From assembly GCA_031178585.1 (NCBI GenBank), contig JAPSIT010000018.1, positions 1 to 28,804 on the forward strand: a stretch of 28,804 nucleotides of DNA. Reading direction: 5' to 3'. Positions 22,868 to 28,804 of this stretch are shown piece by piece. The notes under the pieces are model-generated. The model searched no databases. It was given only the letters and a program-made list of their open reading frames with translations, and was not told the DNA's origin. The first letter of the stretch is position 1. Each line of letters begins with the position of its first letter. The DNA is from Arthrobacter sp. (lineage in GTDB: Bacteria; Actinomycetota; Actinomycetes; Actinomycetales; Micrococcaceae). Position numbers and translations under genes: made by a program.

Positions 22868-24973
22868 TCAGGCGTCGATGCGGTCGCGGTCCAGGCTGGC
22901 TGCGCCTGCAACGATGAAGTCCTTGCGCGGCGCAACGTCCGAGCCCATGAGCAGGTCGAAGGTGGCCTCGGCGTGCTGGGCGTTTTCGATGTTGACTTTG
23001 CGGAGCATGCGATGCCGGGGATCCATGGTGGTCTCGGCAAGCTGCTCGGCGTCCATCTCCCCCAGGCCCTTGTACCGCTGAATGGGCTCCTTGTAGCGCT
23101 TGCCGTCCTTGGCGAGGCGGGCCAGCAGTGCGTGCAGCTCCGCCTCCGAGTAGGTGTAGATCATCTCGTTGGCCTTCTGGCCGGCGTTGATGACTTCCAC
23201 GCGGTGCAGCGGGGGCACCGCCGCGAAAACCCGGCCCTGCTCCACCATGGGCCGCATGTAGCGGAAGAACAGCGTGAGCAGCAGTGTGCGGATGTGGGCG
23301 CCGTCGACGTCAGCGTCTGTCATCAGGATCACCTTCCCGTACCGGGCGGCCTCGATCGCGAAGCTGCGTCCGGATCCGGCACCGACCACCTGGATCAGTG
23401 CGGCGCATTCCGCGTTGGACAGCATGTCGCCTACAGAAGCTTTCTGCACGTTCAGGATCTTGCCGCGGATGGGCAGCAGGGCCTGGAAGTCAGACGAGCG
23501 GGCCAGCTTCGCGGTGCCGAGGGCGGAATCGCCCTCGACGATGAACAGCTCGGAGCGGCCTACGTCGTCCGTCCGGCAATCCGCCAGCTTGGTCGGCATC
23601 GAGGAGGATTCCAGTGCCGACTTGCGGCGCTGTGTTTCCTTGTGCACGCGGGCAGAGATGCGGGATTTCATCTCGCTGACGATTTTTTCCAGCAGCAGCG
23701 CCGACTGAGCCTTGTCGTTGCGGTTCGAGGAGTTGAGCTTTGCCGTGATCTCCTTCTCCACGACGCGCGCCACGATCGCCTTCACGGCCGACGTGCCGAG
23801 GATTTCCTTCGTCTGCCCTTCAAACTGCGGCTCGGCGAGACGTACGGTCAGCACGGCAGTCAAGCCGGCAAAGATGTCGTCCTTCTCGATCTTGTCGTTC
23901 CCGGCCTTGAGCTTCCTGGCGTTGGCTTCGACTGCCTTCCGGAACGTCTTGACGAGGGCCTGCTCAAAACCGGCCTGATGGGTGCCGCCCTTGGGCGTGG
24001 AAATGATGTTGACGAAGCTGCGGACGGTGGTGTCGTAGCCGATGCCCCAACGCAGCGCGACGTCCACTTCACAGTCACGCTCAACTTCGGCCAGGGCGCT
24101 GTGGCCCCTTTCATCGAGGACTGGGACGGTTTCCTTGAACTTCCCGGCACCATGGAGCCGCCAAACGTCCGTGACCCCGGAATCGATGGCGAGGAACTCC
24201 ACGAACTCGGAAATGCCGCCGTCGTGGTGGAAAACCTCCTCGTGCGGTCCGTTCTCGCCGGGCGTGCCGGCAAGCTTCCGTTCGTCACGGACGGTCAGCT
24301 TCAGGCCCGGGACCAGGAACGACGTCTGACGGGCGCGGGCGGCTAGTTCCTCATAGGAGAACTTGGCGTCAGGCGTGAAGATCTGCCGGTCCGCCCAGTA
24401 ACGGATCCGGGTGCCGGTAACCCCCCGCTTGGCCTTGCCGACAACGTCCAGCACGGAGTTATCCACAAAGGGCTCGAAGGGAGCGGCCGGATCGGGGCGC
24501 GTCCCGTCCTTGAAGCGGCCGGGCTCTCCCCTGCGGAAGGACATTTTGTACGTCTTGCCACCACGGTCCACTTCAGCGTCGAGCCGGGCGGAGAGCGCGT
24601 TGACTACCGAGGCGCCCACGCCGTGCAGGCCACCGGACGCCGTGTAGGACCCGCCGCCGAACTTGCCTCCGGCGTGCAGCTTGGTGAAGACGACTTCCAC
24701 GCCGGTGAGGCCAGTCTTGGGTTCGACGTCGACCGGGATGCCGCGGCCGTCGTCGTGGATTTCCACGGAATTGTCCGCGTGCAGGATGATCTTGATGTCG
24801 TGGCCGAAGCCGGCCAGAGCCTCATCCACGGAGTTGTCGATGATCTCCCACAGGCAGTGCATGAGGCCCCTGGAGTCGGTGGAACCGATGTACATGCCCG
24901 GGCGCTTCCGGACAGCCTCGAGGCCCTCCAGCACCGAAAGATGGCGGGCGGTGTAATCAGAACTCGGTGCCAC
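22868..24973 (-). CDS. parE: DNA topoisomerase IV subunit B (GyrB/ParE family)
   Basis: A 701-residue ATPase subunit of topoisomerase IV. The GHKL ATPase domain shows GMYIGSTDSRGL, the EIIDNSVDEALAG Mg-ATP helix, DDGRGIPVD and the GGLHGVGASVVNAL ATP lid. The transducer domain follows (about residues 215-385). The TOPRIM domain has FIVEGDSALGTAKLARSSDFQALLPIRGKILNV (usual GyrB EGDSAGGSA is EGDSALGTA here, as in actinobacterial ParE) and LMTDADVDGAHIRTLLLTLFFRY. The C-terminal part ends with QRYKGLGEMDAEQL. The GTG at 24973 (product starting APSSDYTARHLSVLEGL) was chosen because AAAGGGG lies about 10 nt upstream and upstream codons do not resemble the family. Its partner parC is elsewhere in the window. 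Confidence 0.94.
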   Translation of the reverse strand: MAPSSDYTARHLSVLEGLEAVRKRPGMYIGSTDSRGLMHCLWEIIDNSVDEALAGFGHDIKIILHADNSVEIHDDGRGIPVDVEPKTGLTGVEVVFTKLHAGGKFGGGSYTASGGLHGVGASVVNALSARLDAEVDRGGKTYKMSFRRGEPGRFKDGTRPDPAAPFEPFVDNSVLDVVGKAKRGVTGTRIRYWADRQIFTPDAKFSYEELAARARQTSFLVPGLKLTVRDERKLAGTPGENGPHEEVFHHDGGISEFVEFLAIDSGVTDVWRLHGAGKFKETVPVLDERGHSALAEVERDCEVDVALRWGIGYDTTVRSFVNIISTPKGGTHQAGFEQALVKTFRKAVEANARKLKAGNDKIEKDDIFAGLTAVLTVRLAEPQFEGQTKEILGTSAVKAIVARVVEKEITAKLNSSNRNDKAQSALLLEKIVSEMKSRISARVHKETQRRKSALESSSMPTKLADCRTDDVGRSELFIVEGDSALGTAKLARSSDFQALLPIRGKILNVQKASVGDMLSNAECAALIQVVGAGSGRSFAIEAARYGKVILMTDADVDGAHIRTLLLTLFFRYMRPMVEQGRVFAAVPPLHRVEVINAGQKANEMIYTYSEAELHALLARLAKDGKRYKEPIQRYKGLGEMDAEQLAETTMDPRHRMLRKVNIENAQHAEATFDLLMGSDVAPRKDFIVAGAASLDRDRIDA

Positions 24974-25185
24974 AGGCAGTGAACCCCTTCGAAAGACGGC
25001 CCGTGAAGGGCAATAAATGGCTCCCTCTAGCCTAGTCGTGCGGGCGGAGGCAGGCGTCCAGCCACTCCCGGCAGGCTCCGTGTGGGCTGCGCCGTTACGC
25101 ACACGTGATACGCGGACAGCGAAAGTGACACATCCTTGCCATGGTTCGGCTCCGAATGCTGGTTATATAGATGTACAGATCTACT

Positions 25186-25192
25186 AAGGAGG
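25186..25192 (+). promoter_or_regulatory. Strong ribosome-binding site that fixes the DUF7455 start
   Basis: AAGGAGG is a perfect match to the anti-Shine-Dalgarno complement, 5 nt before the ATG at 25198. An earlier in-frame ATG at 25171 has no such site and is rejected. Confidence 0.85.
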
Positions 25193-25197
25193 CCGAC

Positions 25198-25419
25198 ATG
25201 ACAACAGCAGTTGCCGACCGCACACTCAACGCAGCTGACCGGTGCGACCGTTGTGGAGCACAGGCGTACGTCCGGGTTGTACTCGAGTCCTCCGGAGGTG
25301 AGCTGCTCTTCTGCGCTCACCATTCACGTGCCGTCGAAGCGACCCTCAAGCCGCTGAGCTCAGAATGGCACGATGAGACGGGCCGGCTTCACGAGAAGGC
25401 GCCGGTACCGGTCGACTAG
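25198..25419 (+). CDS. DUF7455 small zinc-binding-like protein
   Basis: A 73-residue protein. Its core CDRCGAQAYVRVVLESSGGELLFCAHHSRAV carries a CxxC pair and a CxHH group, fitting a compact zinc ribbon, followed by a short amphipathic C-terminal segment. This is the actinobacterial DUF7455 family, usually found beside sigA or parE and of unknown function. A perfect AAGGAGG indicates strong translation. The gene is divergent from parE (224 bp apart) and ends just before a strong Rho-independent terminator, so it is probably monocistronic. The domain order and conserved neighbours hint at a role connected to transcription or topology, but nothing in the sequence proves it. Confidence 0.88.
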   Translation: MTTAVADRTLNAADRCDRCGAQAYVRVVLESSGGELLFCAHHSRAVEATLKPLSSEWHDETGRLHEKAPVPVD

Positions 25420-25440
25420 ACCTTGCCGCTGAAATAGTGC

Positions 25441-25490
25441 GCAGCAGACAGGCCAGGGTTCCCGTTCGGGAGCCCTGGCCTTTTTGCTGC
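25441..25490 (+). terminator. Rho-independent terminator of the DUF7455 gene
   Basis: GGCCAGGG (25451-25458) pairs with CCCTGGCC (25473-25480). An inner TCCCG/CGGGA stem closes a GTTC loop, and TTTTT follows at 25481-25485. Flanking GCAGCA and TGCTGC could extend the structure. It begins 21 bp after the stop codon. Confidence 0.92.
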
Positions 25491-25526
25491 TACCTGGCGT
25501 ATCCGCAGAAAATGATCCTCCGCCAG

Positions 25527-25570
25527 AAAAAGGCCAGGGGCTGCCACCGATAACGGTGGCAGCCCCTGGC
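25527..25570 (-). terminator. sigA: Rho-independent terminator of sigA
   Basis: A perfect 17-bp stem (25533-25549 with 25554-25570) has a 4-nt loop. Read on the minus strand it is followed by CTTTTTC. It starts 14 bp after the sigA stop codon. Its 3' arm and U-tract nearly repeat those of the convergent terminator. Confidence 0.93.
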
Positions 25571-25584
25571 TGAGTGCTTGCAGA

Positions 25585-26904
<1,320 letters not shown>

Positions 26905-26963
26905 AGAAAACCTTTCTAGCGGCGGTCTGTGGAATCACCATACGGGCAACACCACTATGACCC

Positions 26964-26969
26964 TGTCAA
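26964..26969 (-). promoter_or_regulatory. Possible -35 element (TTGACA) of sigA
   Basis: A consensus TTGACA on the minus strand about 60 nt upstream of the sigA GTG. The best -10 match, TATGGT, is 21 bp away, which is too far, so the promoter is uncertain. Confidence 0.35.
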
Positions 26970-26972
26970 GTC

Positions 26973-26988
26973 CGTGATTGACATCACG
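26973..26988. promoter_or_regulatory. CRP/GlxR-like palindrome upstream of sigA
   Basis: CGTGAT-TGAC-ATCACG, a perfect inverted repeat that contains GTGA-N6-TCAC, the core of CRP/FNR-family (including actinobacterial Crp/GlxR) sites. It lies immediately upstream of the possible sigA -35. Confidence 0.5.
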
Positions 26989-27215
26989 TGCAACCACGAC
27001 CGACAGAGCCATTAATTAGAACTGCCGGGGCGGCTGCAATGTTCCCGTTCCCGGGCTCATTGCAGGCACTGATTCACGGACCCAACCGGGTCTCGGCAAC
27101 CATTGTCTCACGATTTTCCCGGCGCGGGACCTCTGCCGCCGTAATACCGAGGTCAGGACACAGCCGCCGCCGGACGACAACGCCTCCGGTGGGGCGGCAG
27201 GGTAAGTCAAGGCAT

Positions 27216-28547
27216 TTACCTGGCGGCATCCGTGCCGAACCTCTGCCAGGCCGCCTCCTTCCTTCCTGCCCAGCCGCAGATCGTTCCGCGCCGGACCACC
27301 TCCGAGAGCAGCTCGGCGAGCCTGTAGCCGGGCGCTGCCGCCAGAGCCTTGGACAGCGAGGCATGGGCGTAAGAGCCCCGCCCCCGGCACCACTCGATCC
27401 AGCCTTTAGAGGTCCATGCCGCTGCCTCAGCTTCCCCCGGGCCGCAGGCCGCGAGGTGGAGCATGAGGTCTTCAAGGAACTTCATGGCCTGCCAGTCGGG
27501 CACCGCCGGGCTCAGTCCGAGCAACACCTCGCCGTAGCCGGGCGGCTCCGGGTGCCCGTCCGTGCTGCCGGTGTCCGGGTAATTGACTCCCGGTCCCCCC
27601 GCCATCATTCCCGCGTGGAGCAGGCAATCCAGGGACGGTCCCTTGGCAGGGAGCCCGGGCGGGTGGGAAAAGATGCCGAACTGCTCAGCCCCTGCCAGCG
27701 CAGCGCCGCGGCCTGCGGCGGCCATCACGAGTACGGCATCCCGCCACGCCCTAACGCACAGGGTGGCCCGGAGGAAAGCGGCGATGTCGCGCGGCAGGGC
27801 AGCTTCTGATTTTGAGTCCGATCCCGCTTTGCAGCCCGATTCAGCTTGCAGGCCCGTTGCCGTCTCGGAATCCCGCGCCGCTTCCCTGGCCGACGCGAAA
27901 GCCAGCGCCGCTTGCCACGTATCAAGCACGCTTTCAAACTGTTCCCTGCTGCCTCGCCCGGCGGACAGTTCATACGCCCAGCGCCCCTCGGCTTCCACCA
28001 CGGCGGGATCCCCGGATCCTGCAGTTGCGGCGGGACCGGTCCCGGGGGCCTCCCCCACGCTGCTTCCCAGGTACACCATCTCCGCGTTGAGCCGGCTGTC
28101 GCGGATTTCCGCCAGGGGGCGCCCGGGCAGCGGGCAGCATGCGGCGTCGGTACAGTAGACGTTCCTCCAGAACTCCACGCCCACGTACCAGGCGTCCCGC
28201 ACCGGCATCCCGGCAAGCCCGAGGGCCGGCTCGAGGTCGGCGAGCAGCGCCCGGCTGCCCGGCGGGCCAGCGGCGTCAGACCAGCCGTCGTCCGTGAAGA
28301 AGATGAGCAGGGTGCCGTCCGCCTCCTTATCGGCCAGGAGATAGTCCGCTACAGTCCGGGCGAAATCCTCCCGACCGCGTGTGGATGGCGTGCCTTCCGG
28401 AAGGTCGACCCGGAGGGTTGCCCCCAGGCGTTTGCCCTGCATTGTCATGGCCACGAGGCTGCAGGAGGGCCAGTACCCCAGCGTGTGGGGAACATAACCG
28501 AGGATGTCCTCGGGGCCGCTGATGATCAGGTGCTCAGGTGCGTTCAT
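27216..28547 (-). CDS. DUF4192 domain-containing protein
   Basis: A 443-residue protein of family DUF4192, actinobacterial and of unknown function, often found beside sigA. The recognisable opening is LIISGPEDILGYVPHTLGYWPSCSLVAM, followed by GATLRVDLP and a LLADKEADGTLLIFFTDDG block. The domain continues through RDAWYVGVEFWRNVYCTDAACCPLPGRPLAEIRDSRLNAEMVYLG (paired Cys). The middle (about residues 215-250) is Ser/Ala/Lys low complexity. The C-terminal half is helical with WIEWCRGRGSYAHASLSKALAAAPGYRLAELL, a repeat-like block typical of the family. The ATG has GGAGG almost touching it, so the exact start is slightly uncertain. It is 311 bp upstream of sigA in the same direction and may or may not be co-transcribed. 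Confidence 0.9.
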   Translation of the reverse strand: MNAPEHLIISGPEDILGYVPHTLGYWPSCSLVAMTMQGKRLGATLRVDLPEGTPSTRGREDFARTVADYLLADKEADGTLLIFFTDDGWSDAAGPPGSRALLADLEPALGLAGMPVRDAWYVGVEFWRNVYCTDAACCPLPGRPLAEIRDSRLNAEMVYLGSSVGEAPGTGPAATAGSGDPAVVEAEGRWAYELSAGRGSREQFESVLDTWQAALAFASAREAARDSETATGLQAESGCKAGSDSKSEAALPRDIAAFLRATLCVRAWRDAVLVMAAAGRGAALAGAEQFGIFSHPPGLPAKGPSLDCLLHAGMMAGGPGVNYPDTGSTDGHPEPPGYGEVLLGLSPAVPDWQAMKFLEDLMLHLAACGPGEAEAAAWTSKGWIEWCRGRGSYAHASLSKALAAAPGYRLAELLSEVVRRGTICGWAGRKEAAWQRFGTDAAR

Positions 28548-28589
28548 GCCTCCAGCGTCGTCTCCCCCTATCCCCCGCGACAGTCCCGG

Positions 28590-28623
28590 CCTGGGCTATG
28601 TGGACAGACCTGGGCTATGTGGA
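28590..28623. repeat. Direct repeat of 15 bp upstream of DUF4192
   Basis: CCTGGGCTATGTGGA occurs at 28590-28604 and 28609-28623, a 19-bp period. On the minus strand the copies read TCCACATAGCCCAGG, and one is preceded to give CTGTCCACA, one base from the actinobacterial DnaA box TTGTCCACA. Confidence 0.8.
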
Positions 28624-28703
28624 AACTGTGCGTCTGGGGAGGGCAGGACCGGAAGCGGGCCTCGGGGTCCAGGCCGCCCGGAAGCGGGTACACCCGGATG
28701 CGG

Positions 28704-28804
28704 TTACCCGCGGGACGCGGACTTCCGGGCAATGCGTGCCCGCCGCTGCTGGGCCATCGCCTGGAGCAGCGGCGGCACAACAATCCCCTGGGCAGCCATT
28801 TGCC
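28704..28804 (-). CDS. Partial CDS (3' end), unidentified
   Basis: A minus-strand reading frame enters from beyond the right edge and stops at TAA (28706-28704). The visible 32 residues end with a basic tail (QQRRARIARKSASRG) after a short hydrophobic-Pro stretch (GIVVPPLLQAM). The frame is open to the edge, so this is probably the C-terminus of a longer protein, but a 31-residue ORF starting at ATG 28799 cannot be excluded. It is too short to name. It lies 157 bp upstream of the DUF4192 start in the same direction. Confidence 0.5.
   Translation of the reverse strand, partial: QMAAQGIVVPPLLQAMAQQRRARIARKSASRG

Larger units (their letters stand above)
26905..27215. other. 311-bp intergenic region upstream of sigA
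   Basis: It contains the sigA ribosome-binding site, a TTGACA on the minus strand (26969-26964) as possible -35, and the CRP-like box at 26973-26988. A weak GC-rich imperfect hairpin near 27165-27200 lies after the DUF4192 stop but has no U-tract. No further gene is seen. Confidence 0.6.

Noticed and set aside
22973..24346. 457-codon open frame on the plus strand
   Set aside because: Antisense to parE, with no recognisable domain.
24974..25102. N-terminal extension of ParE
   Set aside because: The upstream 43 codons do not resemble the family, and the GTG at 24973 has a good ribosome-binding site and the conserved opening.
25170..25180. GATGTACAGAT shared with 21455-21465 before two start codons
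   Set aside because: An identical 11-mer pair is expected many times by chance in 28 kb; one copy is mostly ribosome-binding site and start codon.

Overview
The window is about 28.8 kb of high-GC core chromosome. It most likely comes from an actinobacterium of the Micrococcaceae (Arthrobacter/Pseudarthrobacter-like). The evidence is a primary sigma factor with a long acidic/Lys-Ala-rich N-terminus, actinobacteria-restricted families (SepH, DUF3093, DUF3159, DUF3710, DUF4192, DUF4193, DUF5998, DUF7455), a single-chain CydDC exporter, and a GNAT-first Pat-type protein. I see no phage, insertion sequence, CRISPR array, tRNA or rRNA. Genus assignment is inference from recalled families, not from a search.

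Layout. 1-3.4 kb: a left-facing cluster dut > DUF3710 > OB-fold protein > DUF3159, with DUF3093 divergent from dut and DUF4193 next door; from memory the same gene set lies near sigA in mycobacteria. 3.7-5.2 kb: sepH, a cell-division regulator, facing right. 5.2-8.1 kb: a tightly coupled left-facing operon DUF5998 > alkaline-phosphatase-superfamily hydrolase > thymidine kinase. 8.1-10.8 kb: a large GNAT + acyl-CoA-synthetase-like protein (Pat type). It is divergent from parC (topoisomerase IV A, 10.9-13.4 kb), which is followed by a DinB-like gene.

14.0-21.2 kb: a left-facing respiratory operon, cydA > cydB > fused cydDC > tandem-GNAT protein, encoding cytochrome bd oxidase and its assembly exporter. 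Divergent from it (21.5-22.8 kb) is a BlaI/MecI-type repressor with an M56 (BlaR1-like) membrane metallopeptidase. The 274-bp spacer holds three 17-bp palindromes of the form TTCTAC(A/C)-N3-(T/C)GTAGAA, two on the cydA side and one on the blaI side. This suggests that the BlaI/M56 pair controls cytochrome bd; it is the most interesting signal in the window.

22.9-25.0 kb: parE, convergent with the M56 gene. 25.2-25.4 kb: a small zinc-ribbon-like DUF7455 gene. Between it and sigA are two strong convergent hairpin terminators. 25.6-26.9 kb: the primary sigma factor, preceded by a CRP/GlxR-like palindrome. 27.2-28.5 kb: DUF4192. The last 100 bases hold the 3' end of another left-facing gene.

Most of the window is ordinary housekeeping sequence: nucleotide metabolism (dut, tdk), chromosome topology (parC, parE), division (sepH), transcription (sigA) and respiration (cyd). 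The novelty is mainly in regulation: the BlaI-like operators at cydA, apparent leaderless starts, and the CRP-like box at sigA. A few protein oddities add to this: the thymidine-kinase insertion, an apparently lost phosphohistidine motif in the Pat-like protein, and in-frame tandem repeats in SepH and CydDC.
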